Source: Larix kaempferi
Taxonomy: Eukaryota; Streptophyta; Pinopsida; Pinales; Pinaceae
Reading direction: 5' to 3'
DNA: 64,000 nt
NCBI GenBank assembly: GCA_027924585.1
Contig: BSBM01000068.1
Coordinates: 13,386,001 to 13,450,000, forward strand
In this document: positions 21,003 to 29,710 of the stretch, in pieces
How positions within the stretch are numbered: position 1 is the stretch's first letter
How the letters are laid out: each line of letters starts with the position of its first letter
Program-made: the position numbers and the translations under genes
Notes under the pieces: model-generated
What the model saw: the letters and a program-made list of their open reading frames with translations, nothing else
The model's database searches: none
Told to the model about the DNA's origin: nothing

Positions 21003-21603
21003 TGTTAAATTTTGAGCATTAATTCACAATACTCTTGGATCTTTACTAAGAGAATAACATATACAGTATATCAATACATAACAATCACAATAAGCATGAC
21101 AAGCATCACAATAATCAAAAGCATGAGAGACAAGAGACACAGAGTTTCCGTGGGGAAAACCCTAAGGTGAAAAACACCACAACTTCCTCAGAGATAGAGA
21201 GAGCAATGGCTCAACCATAGTACAACCAAAATACACTTGAGATAGTCTCATAGAGCAGATGATCCTCCTCCTCACTAGTGCACCACTTTCTGAGTGAGAG
21301 AAGTGTGAGTTTCCAAATGATCAAAATAGAGATCTCCCGATCTCTATTTATACTAGCCTGTTTTCCCAGTGACCTTATGGGGCCAACTTGTCTAGCTAGG
21401 TACATCCACAATATAATATATATTTCAGGGCCGACCCCACACATGGTGATCTAATAACCCGTCGCCAAGTACACACACTTGCGACACTTGTCAATACACA
21501 TGACGACACTTCCTTATAGAGGAATAACACATCTCTTATAAGGGTACAATAAATATATATGAAATACATAGATGAAATACATTCTGAAGTTACATATACA
21601 TCA
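21003..21603 (-). repeat. Copia-2 5' LTR (right copy)
   Basis: A 601-bp LTR starting TG and ending CA, with a minus-strand TATA box tataaatag at 21,344-21,352. It pairs with 14,476-15,076. Confidence 0.95.
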
Positions 21604-22664
21604 AAAATGAAGACAGAAACACTTGCGTCTGGCTAGTATGCAAGAATTTTCCTTCTTCACTAATACAATTAGATGCCCTAATTTGCAACATGCTCTTGTT
21701 TAATTACCTAGGGTCTAATACAAAACCATTCATACAAGTTATGCATTAACTTTATCATACATTGACTCAGTAACCATGGGAATAAATAGATAATAACCCA
21801 AAAATGACTCAATGAGATAAAAAGACCAAAAACATCACCCGAAAACTCCCTCACCTCACTTTCCCTCTCTTTGAGAATCATACCATCTGATCCACCTCCA
21901 TAACTCTCCACTCCAACTCTCGATGGTTCCGCTCGTCATGGCATGGGCCCTCTACTATAACCTGTTAGTGGGCATAATATTAGGCATTGGAATTCCACAC
22001 ACTTAGCCTAAGGGCTAATCCGATCTAATATGACCTCATCGACAACATCAGATTTTGGTCTCATATAGTCACCTCATCAACCACACCATATTTTTTTCAA
22101 CTGTGCATGATTCTAATATCTGTTTTGATGTAATACCCCAATGTTTCAAGCCCCATACATATGTAATTATTATTTTTGTTTTGTTATTGTGGAACAAGGT
22201 GCCGAGACTATGTACTTGGACATTACTATTATTATTATTGTTTAATAAAATTAAATGGCTCAACATGGACTACAAACGAGAATGGGGGGACATGGTTTCC
22301 ACTTGTGAGGGGGTTGGGGACTAGTAGTTGTTATTCTCCCTAACATTACTTGTTGGACCCTATTCTTGATCATTTTGGCCTATGGAGTTACTATTGCACC
22401 TTATTCATGGTTTAGTGGACCCCTCTTGCACTAGTGCGCCCTCATGAAGATTGGGTGTGTTCCACTTAGTGAATGCGCCCTCCTTGGATGAGAGATACTC
22501 ATTTGTGGGACCCACTGCACTAAGGCGCACTCTCCCTAGATTCTAGGAGCTGTAAGCTAGATTTTAGCTTCCATATCCTTGATTTTTGCCTCCATCTCCA
22601 CAAGTGCACCCTTGCTCCTCAAATCTAGCTGGATTTCCCTATTTTTGTGCTGTTACAGGTCATT
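21604..22664. other. Unassigned stretch right of Copia-2
   Basis: No gene recognised. Small frames at 21,708-21,911 and 22,055-22,324 have no family motifs. At 22,430-22,615 the word gtgcgccct and variants recur four or more times without a strict period. Confidence 0.45.
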
Positions 22665-23172
22665 CACTAATACAAAATGAGATATAAGTGACCAAGAAAA
22701 TGACCAAAATATGCATATAAATGACCACTTTTGATTTGGCAATCACTGATAGCTAATTTACGGTCTCTTGTCACGCGACAAAAATGTGGTCATATTTAGT
22801 TTGGTCATTTATAACTTGTCCAGTGGTCATTAATTTGGTCGTATATTTGGTCATTAATTTGGTCATTAATTGTCACAATTAATGACCAAATATACGACCA
22901 AATTAATGACCACAAGACAAGCTACAAATGACCAAACTAAATATGACCACATTTTTTGTCATGTGATAAGAGACCGGAAATTAGCCACCAAAATTGCCAT
23001 TTGGTTGTTTATATGTGAATGTTGGTCCTTTTTTTGGTCGCTTATGTCTCGTTTTTTGGTCACTTATCTCTCATTTTGTGGTCACTAATTTAGTCGTTTT
23101 TAGTCATTTTATATGCGAATTTTGGTCATTTTGTTTGGTCACTTATCTCTCATTTTTTACACTAATTTAGTC
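22665..23172. mobile_element. Foldback (long inverted-repeat) element
   Basis: The left arm (22,665-22,873) and right arm (22,875-23,172) are inverted copies around a single unpaired base at 22,874. The innermost 13 bp each side are perfect (ggtcattaattgt and its complement). The arms are built of many ggtca/tgacc words. The right arm has an extra internal repeat of its outer end, making it about 90 bp longer; the left arm has one extra ggtcattaattt unit. No open frame and no clear target duplication. It resembles non-autonomous foldback elements with subterminal word repeats; the superfamily is not clear. Confidence 0.85.
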
Positions 23173-23182
23173 ATTTTTAACT

Positions 23183-23196
23183 GATATTTCAATATC
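23183..23196. repeat. Small palindrome gatatttcaatatc
   Basis: Six-bp arms (gatatt/aatatc) around tc, between the foldback element and the tRNA-like block. Confidence 0.6.
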
Positions 23197-23200
23197 ATTA

Positions 23201-23286
23201 GGGCACAACGGAATCGAACCACCAACCTCCTTCTTGTAAGGAAAGTGCTCTTCCATTGACCTAGAAGCTCTTCCATTGACCTAGAA
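23201..23286 (-). pseudogene. tRNA-Val(UAC)-like remnant with duplicated D-arm
   Basis: Read on the minus strand there is a D-arm-like ggtcaatggaagagc, an anticodon stem ctttc/gaagg closing a 7-base loop cttacaa with anticodon TAC, a T-arm-like ggttcgattcc and an acceptor-like 3' end tgtgccc. The D-arm segment is a perfect 20-bp tandem duplication (23,247-23,266 and 23,267-23,286), which would prevent normal folding. The acceptor pairing is imperfect and the T stem needs wobble pairs. It is either a tRNA pseudogene or a tRNA-derived SINE head. Confidence 0.55.
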
Positions 23287-23546
23287 CCCTTTAAGAATTG
23301 GGGAAAGGACCAATATTAAAACCCATATTGCATCATTTGTAATTCTAAAAAATGTCCATTTAACCTATGTTGTCTCTCTCTAGTCCATTTGACCTATTTT
23401 GGTTTCTTGTGAACATTAATATAAATTTCATTTCATTTCATGGTAATCGTTGTTGCACTTGTAGTATTGACGCATTTCATTAACAAGCTTTACCAACCAA
23501 ATAAAAGGATATGCCAATTCATTAACTGTTTTTTCCAATCCTAACT

Positions 23547-23935
23547 ATGTTATCCAAACCAACACAAAATATTTGTGACTCCTGTCAACATGGAAAACAA
23601 ACTAGGGAAAACTTCAAAAGAAAAGAACATCTCTCTACCTCAAAACCTTTGGAGTTTGTCCACACATACCTATGTGGACCATCCCAAGTTGAATATTTGC
23701 AAGGGGAAAGATACTTCATGTTGTTCATAGATGACTTCATAAGGATGGTGTGGGTAACCTTTCCCAAGGAAAAGTCAGAAGCATTTGAAAAATTTAAAGC
23801 TTTCAAGCTTTGGTTGAAGATGAAAGTGGTTGCAAAATAAACTGTTTAAGGTCTAATAATGGAGGAGAGTTCACATCTAATGAATTCAATCAATTCTGTG
23901 GAAACCATGGCATTAAGGTCAAATTTTGAAAGCAG
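23547..23935 (+). pseudogene. Copia pre-integrase/integrase fragment
   Basis: A 97-codon frame shows ICDSCQHGKQTR, then LEFVHTYLCGP and FMLFIDDFIRMVWV, the start of a copia integrase core. After a frame change the sequence reads SNNGGEFTSNEF and stops matching near 23,935. No protease, RT or RNase H is attached. It may belong with the LTR-like tail at 25,000-25,390 on the same strand. Confidence 0.85.
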
Positions 23936-24990
23936 TCCTTGTGTATTGGAGAAGTTAACTAGCACCCCTTGAGTATTTGATGAATTGGGGTTTGAGGTCC
24001 ACTTATATTAATATGAAAATTTTTGTGGAAATTGGTTAAAGTATGGAGGCAACCCCCTTGAATGGTTATATATGGACCTTGTATCCCATTTGTAAAAGAT
24101 TGTCAGTTTGGTCAAAATTAGTTAAAGATATATGAAGCCCTTATGTTTGCAAAACTGGCCTTGGTATCCCTTCCTTGTTTGGGTATGTTTGCAAAAGTGG
24201 GCTTGGTAGCCCTTTCTTGTTTGGGTTTGTATCCCATAAGAATATTTAAATATTGTTTGTAAAAGAAATAAGTTAAATTGGCCTAAAAGTGTGTCAAAGA
24301 AGTCTTTAGAAGGTTGACCTAACCGTTGAGTTTGAAATGTATAAATAAGGGCATAGATAGATCTTTTGGTGAATGAACTTGAAAAGAATCTATGAGGAAT
24401 GAGTAGGGGTCCAAAGGTGACTATGGAGGGGTTTGTTGGTGATTAAGCAAGGTGATTGTGGAAGGGTCTAAAGGTGGATTTGGAGGAGTCTAAGGGTGAT
24501 AGTAAGGAGCTGCCATAGTATGAGTTTTATTGAGCAGCCACAGTCTAAATTTTTTAACCACCACAACCAGGGTTTTGAACTCCCATAGTCTAAGTTTTGG
24601 AGCTGCCACAGTAAGTAGCTACCACTATCCAAGTTTTGGAGCTTCCATAGTATGTAGATACCACTATCCAAGTTTTGAAGCTGCCACAATTCAAGCTTTC
24701 ACACAAGTCTGATTAGGGTTAGAAGAAGAGGGTTTGAGCTCAAGGATTATGTGCATAAAGTCTACAACAATCCGAGATTGATCAGGTTTGAACAAGTGTA
24801 TATGAGGTATTTTATGTAAGGTTGTATCTACTATATCACGAGCTTACAAGCCTAAGTGTTGAGGCTGATTTGTGATAGCCCTAAGACTGATTGATGAAGT
24901 TGGATATGATAACTTGCAAATAAAATTTGTATTTATTTTTTAAGGGTGGTTGCGTGGAGCATGGGAGGACTTAATAGTCCTTGATAGGTA
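23936..24990. repeat. Unassigned stretch with short direct repeats
   Basis: No gene seen. Two imperfect 40-bp units with ttgtttgggt lie at about 24,148-24,228. At 24,520-24,700 units with ccactatccaagttttg and gagctgccacagt recur at roughly 40-60 bp. Confidence 0.5.
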
Positions 24991-25390
24991 GTATCATGTC
25001 TTTAGGGTGTTGTATCACCCTTTCAACTGAAGCTGATAAAACCAAAGGTTGTAGCCTCTTGAGGTGTTGGTGCACCTCCTCTAATGTAAAAAAATTATTT
25101 ATATATAAGCCAGCCATACATTCCGTGGTTTTTCCTAATTGGGTTTTCCACTTAAAATCTTGGCGTTCTCATGTCTCTACGATTTCTATAATGATACATG
25201 AAAGACTTAATTATTATCCTAAGAAGTATAAGCTTATTGACATTTTCTTGAAGATTGATAACTGAGTTTGAATTAGAGAAGGGTTTGATATTAATACATT
25301 TAAGGTAAAAAGGGTTCAAAAGACTGAAACACTGATTCACCCCACCAATGTTTCTAGTGTGTTGCACATCCCTCTCCCATCCAATTCTGG
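24991..25390 (+). repeat. Copia-like LTR tail, decayed
   Basis: The stretch has the layout of the U5 end of many plant copia LTRs: ccgtggtttttcc...gggttttcca at 25,123-25,150, then aaatcttgg, and farther on gattcacccca at about 25,333-25,343 before a weakened primer-binding-like region near 25,380. The left end of the LTR is not visible. An integrase fragment on the same strand lies 1.1 kb upstream, so this may be the 3' LTR of that remnant. Confidence 0.45.
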
Positions 25391-26456
25391 AAAATGATAT
25401 AGGGATTCTATATGTACTTAATGGGATTATTTCTCCATCTTTTGTCAAGCCTTTTAAGCTTGATTCTAATTATGTCATGAGTTTGATATTAAATATGTTG
25501 TGTTTGTAGTGGTCTAGCATCACTCTAGCATCAAGATCAAGAATATATAGCCAATAGAGAATTTTGGCATCTCTTGTACTTGTATTGTAAAGGTATTTTT
25601 CCTACAAGTATAGCTGGGGTAATTTTGTAACACTGTGTTTTGTATAATGGAAATAATCTTGTTTGAGTTTAAAAAACAGGATGCTAAGAAGTTTTCCAAG
25701 CTTTCACAATAATGCCTGGATTTACAAATGCTTCTTTCCTTTCCCAAGGCTTCTACAACTAATTAAATAATTGTTTAAGCAATCTTGGAAGTTAAATTTG
25801 TTTTTAAATGAACTACAATGTATTCAACTAACATGTCATATCAGCACATGGAGAATATTAAAAGAGTAATCTTTGAAGGAAAAGTACAGGATACTACAAG
25901 AAAATCACGTTTGGATGTGCCATGTATCTCTCGATAATATATATTACAAACTGAAGATCTTGACAAACAAAGCTCAGTGAAAGATACCGAAACAAAAATA
26001 ACTATCAGTATGAATTGTAAAATCTTGTCCCATGGATCTCCCAAAAAGGAATGAGGAGACTTATGCATTGAGATCTACATCATTAACTCTGTGTCTTGTA
26101 CTTGATTTCTCTATATTTTAAAATTTGGGAAGTATATACGCCATTGCATATCTGTGTTGCTCCATATACATCTAATGGTGCATATACTGCCACAGCTAAA
26201 TGCTGTATGCATAATGCTTGTCAAAAGGACCAACCTACAGCTGATGAACAATATCTACATTGAGGACATTTTACCTATACAAAAAGGATTAAAATTTCCT
26301 ATAAAAAAAATGAGATATGAGCCAAGAATCAACCCACCCTATTTGTACACCAGAACCTGGGTATGGCACTATTTCTTAATGGTTTTGTGTGTGACTAGTG
26401 GAAAACAAGACAAATAAAATTTACCAGTCCTCATTTGTTAAAAATGCAGCCTAAAT
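25391..26456. other. No recognisable gene
   Basis: Short frames on both strands (for example 25,520-25,747 minus and 26,154-26,417 plus) have no family motifs. Confidence 0.4.
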
Positions 26457-26476
26457 GTCATCCCTATTGGACTTCT
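26457..26476. repeat. 20-bp LINE target duplication, left copy
   Basis: gtcatccctattggactt followed by ct is repeated exactly at 28,034-28,053. The length is typical for target-primed reverse transcription. Confidence 0.95.
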
Positions 26477-26559
26477 AGCTTCCACGTGTGCATTCGAGAG
26501 AGTACCATTTCAACAAATTTTGACAGAACAATCTTGGGTCAAAGAAAAACCTCTTAGGG

Positions 26560-27132
26560 TGGCAGGTGCGGGAAGGGTCATTTACGACCCTGAAGGAAAT
26601 AAGTTATTTTAATTCGCATGGGGATTAGGAAGGAGAACCAACAATCAACCTGAATGAGTGGCCCTCCTTCAAGGGGTTGAAGCTATGATCTCGCTCCACA
26701 TAGATCACTTCTCCATCCTTGGATATTCCAAGATTGTTATTCAAAAGATGATAAGTATACAAAGAGTCCATGAAAAGACTATGAGCAAAATTCAAAATTG
26801 AATAGTCTCAACCATCAATGATATCTCTTGGATCCAGTTCTTTCATACTCCTAGGAACAATAACATGGAGGCTAACATCATGGCTAATCAAGGGGCTAAG
26901 CTAAATGAAGGGATTATTTTTCTAAACCAAGGTCCTCCCCACTCCAAATGGTATCCATGCTTTAACCCTCAACTCCTCATGGGGACGCACATGCATAGCT
27001 CCCCCTCCATTTCTCGGACAAGTGGATTATACCTTAGCTCGAGCATTAAATATCCGCCTTGGGCCTCTCTATGCATTTATGAAGGTTGGTGCAGAGGTAA
27101 GATGGAAGCATGCAGTTTAATGTTGAATTTTT
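26560..27132 (+). pseudogene. LINE-2 RNase H fragment
   Basis: The frame begins at RVAGAGRVIYDPEGNKL, matching AGAGGVLLDSEGNKL of the first LINE, then RRTNNQPE and GYSKIVIQ where the catalytic GDS is expected, and TPRNNNMEANIMAN at the end. Stops occur near 26,608, 26,656 and 26,800. The first catalytic Asp segment is missing because of the 5' truncation, the second Asp reads Tyr, and the last reads Asn. The frame remains open from 26,865 to 27,134. Confidence 0.8.
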
Positions 27133-27143
27133 GAGGTCCTCGC

Positions 27144-27758
27144 TTGCACGAAACAATACAGAGGGATGGAATCGCTCTTCATTTGGTTGTATTGGGCATT
27201 GAAGCTCTCAATTGTAATGAAGAAGTTCTCTCAGCTGGCCTACGCTTTGTTTCCTGGTCTATCTTTTCTCTAAGAAGGATGAACCTGGAGATCATGGTGA
27301 AGGAACTTAGGGAAATAAAAGGTGTCCAACAAGACATTAAAAAGAATGTTCGTAATTCCTTTGAATCTTCTAAGGTCGCTTTGGATGAGAGAAGACTCAT
27401 AGGTCAGGATATCGTTCGGATGGAAGTGTGCATTGAGGACGTTGAAACCAATGCCATGGTTCATGTGGGTGATCTTGAGGAGCTGCAGAAGGATGTTAAA
27501 GGAATAAAAGAGTTTCATCACGTCAATTTCGAAGGCCTCAAACAATTTATGTTCTCGCTGAAGGGGCAACTGTTTGACACTCTACAAAATGGAAATAACA
27601 GGATTGAGGCTCGTGTGGCTCAAATGGAAGCATCCATGAGCAACCTGAAGGATGAATTTGAGAAGCAAACCGAACCTGCGAATCCAGGGAATCAACATGA
27701 AGACAACTCTCTGATGGAAGACGAATCACAAACTCATGAAGGAATTACACCCCCCTAA
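27144..27758 (+). CDS. Open coiled-coil-like frame at the LINE-2 3' end
   Basis: An uninterrupted 204-codon frame lies between the RNase H fragment and the LINE A tail. No family recognised. After a hydrophobic N-terminal part come long helical-looking stretches rich in Lys, Glu, Leu, Val and Ile (VKELREIKGVQQDIKKNVR, DLEELQKDVKGIKEFHH, EARVAQMEASMSNLKDEFEK), then an acidic tail. This is a coiled-coil pattern. Being open while the neighbouring RNase H has stops is notable. It shares position and general character, though not obvious sequence, with 12,128-12,511. It could be a third LINE protein or a captured host segment. Confidence 0.5.
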   Translation: MHETIQRDGIALHLVVLGIEALNCNEEVLSAGLRFVSWSIFSLRRMNLEIMVKELREIKGVQQDIKKNVRNSFESSKVALDERRLIGQDIVRMEVCIEDVETNAMVHVGDLEELQKDVKGIKEFHHVNFEGLKQFMFSLKGQLFDTLQNGNNRIEARVAQMEASMSNLKDEFEKQTEPANPGNQHEDNSLMEDESQTHEGITPP

Positions 27759-28033
27759 TTTCAAGAATGTTGAAGTGTTCCACCTTTTTGACTTGTTAAA
27801 TGTTTTTTTGTGCCTTTTTATGTAATCAGCATGTCAGGATCTATCTGACAAAATACAATAGATATGAACAGTTAGGAAGAATAACTCTCAGGGATGAAAA
27901 GATGGAATTCTTCATTTCTGAACAGCTCTTTAACTGCGCTATGGTTTACCCTTCAGGGAAGGGATTTTGTATCTTATTCTCTATTTAATATAAGCTATTT
28001 CCCGTTCCTGTTAAAAAAACAAAAAAACTCTAC
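27759..28033 (+). other. LINE-2 3' untranslated region and A tail
   Basis: Non-coding, with a 62-codon chance frame; ends tatttaatataagc, then a short spacer and aaaaaaacaaaaaaa. Confidence 0.75.
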
Positions 28034-28053
28034 AGTCATCCCTATTGGACTTC
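28034..28053. repeat. 20-bp LINE target duplication, right copy
   Basis: Exact copy of 26,457-26,476 directly after the LINE tail. Confidence 0.95.
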
Positions 28054-29000
28054 TCTTTTGGGAGACATGAGGGACAATTAATATGAACCCTAGATTGTTG
28101 TCTAACTTTTTTATTAGAAAAATCCCTATTGGCTCTAGCATTATTTTAATCACATCTGAATATGAGTGTTCTAACTTCTAACAAACTCCCCACTGGAATG
28201 CTTTAAATATTTTGAGTTAACTAAAAGTATTGATATCTCTCTCAAGCATGCTCAAACAACTAAATAAAATAGTATAGGGGAAAAACAAAATTTATGCAGT
28301 TAACATAACTTATTTTCTCACGATATGTACCAAAGTTTTTCTCCCATCATAATCCACCTTCCTTGGATCTACTCCAACCCTGATCAAATTCTTCACATGA
28401 TGTAAATCACCATGGTAGATGTTGGTACCAGATCTTCCCCATCAAAATTTTTAGATTCTGGCAGCGCGCATGCAAAGAGGGACCTCGATTTTCACTTCTG
28501 GAAGTTCAAACTGTTGCCAAAGCCTCAAATCCTTTGCTCCAAGTCCTGAATTCCAAGATGGTATACTTTGCTATGTGTTCATGATGCTCTATGTCTTCAT
28601 ATCATATCACCCCAATTCTTCATCCATATACATATGGCCATATCCATTTACACTTTCAGAGATTTGATTCTTCGTCGTAGTTAAGATAGATCTATTTCCA
28701 CTCTGTCAAAATTTTATATAATCATTATTATGTATATGTCATTTTTAGATGAATTTATTCTTCAATACAATCTATATACCTTAATTATATTATTTTAGTT
28801 TATATATGTAGGAATCTTTAATTGTTCTTTTTATTGCAGAAATGGATTCAACATCCTGGAATACCCCTTGGCATTCCTATTATAATTCTAACAATGTATA
28901 TCTACAATTCCAACAATATCAGCCGGATTAGTCTACTCGTTTTGAAAAATGGTTTGCATCGCCTAATTATTAGTGATTTCACTTGATAATTTGCATTATC
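28054..29000. other. No recognisable gene
   Basis: AT-rich single-copy-looking sequence; I see no coding motif or repeat structure. Confidence 0.4.
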
Positions 29001-29710
29001 TCGATGTTGAAATCAATGCACAAGATCAATTTTTTGTATCATTTCTTGAATAAATGCATTGAATAATATTTTATTTTACTCTCAATGAAATAATTTCATC
29101 AAATTCTTTTGGGTTGTAATTGTTGAAATCATTGCAAGTACTTAATTTCGCCAAACAATTTTTCATTCTATCATCATGGAAATCAATGCACCCCTTGTTT
29201 TGATTTAAGGAATTGTTGAAATCAATGCAACTAATTGATTGTTCTAAATCATTTTCCATGACATGGGATAAGAAGCACTCATATGGCCCCCTCTCATCTA
29301 GTGGAATATAGTTCCATCCCATTGTTGGGAACTTTGCCCATGGAATTTTTCCTTCAGGGTTTTGGCCCATTTTAAGATGGCCCAGATTGTTCAATTTCAA
29401 AAAACGAATGGAATTGGTGGATCTGTGCCTCACCATAAAATTATCGTCACTGAAAATGAGGATATTTTAGCCTGCCCCATATCACACCATTTTTCACTAT
29501 ATCATCATTGAAAGCAATGCAGGGCCATTTTTTGTGTTGTGTCAATGTTGAAATCAATGCAACTATTTGATTACTCTAAATCATTTTTCATATTATCATC
29601 ATTAAAATCAATGCATCCCATTGGTTTGTATTATGTCATCATTGAAATCAATGCAACTACTTGATTGTTTTAAAACATTTTCAATGTATCATCGTTAAAA
29701 TCAATGCACC
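29001..29710. repeat. Interspersed array of the word gaaatcaatgca
   Basis: The 12-bp word or a one-base variant recurs at 29,009, 29,179, 29,218, 29,510, 29,550, 29,604, 29,644 and 29,697. Each is preceded by catcatt/tgttgaa-type sequence and several are followed by actattgatt-like words. The last five are also in copy B at about 43,541-43,735. Spacing is 40-60 bp within clusters. No open frame spans it. Confidence 0.75.

Larger units (their letters stand above)
14476..21603 (-). mobile_element. Ty1/copia retrotransposon (Copia-2), nearly intact
   Basis: A 7.1-kb minus-strand element has two 601-bp LTRs, an exact initiator-Met primer-binding site, gag, protease, integrase, RT and RNase H in copia order, and a 1.3-kb repeat-rich region between pol and the 3' LTR. 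By eye the LTRs differ at about 22 of 586 comparable positions (about 96%), so it is younger than Copia-1. Only a few stops and one or two frame changes disable it. The first 13-15 bp of the left LTR do not match the right LTR, and no target duplication is visible. Confidence 0.93.
26477..28033 (+). mobile_element. 5'-truncated L1-type LINE (LINE-2)
   Basis: A 1.56-kb insertion is bracketed by a perfect 20-bp duplication and ends in an interrupted A tail at 28,013-28,027. It contains only the RNase H end of ORF2 and the 3' part, so it was truncated during insertion. It resembles the LINE at 1-12,815 in the RNase H motif and in having a coiled-coil-like frame near the 3' end. Confidence 0.93.

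Noticed and set aside
21604-21608. aaaat as target duplication of Copia-2
   Set aside because: The left flank has no matching 5-bp word.
22665-23172. CACTA element reading from the cactaa at 22,665
   Set aside because: The right end does not give the matching tagtg terminus and no 3-bp target duplication is seen; left as an unclassified foldback.
29001-29710. CRISPR-like array of gaaatcaatgca
   Set aside because: Repeat word too short, variable spacing, plant nuclear context.
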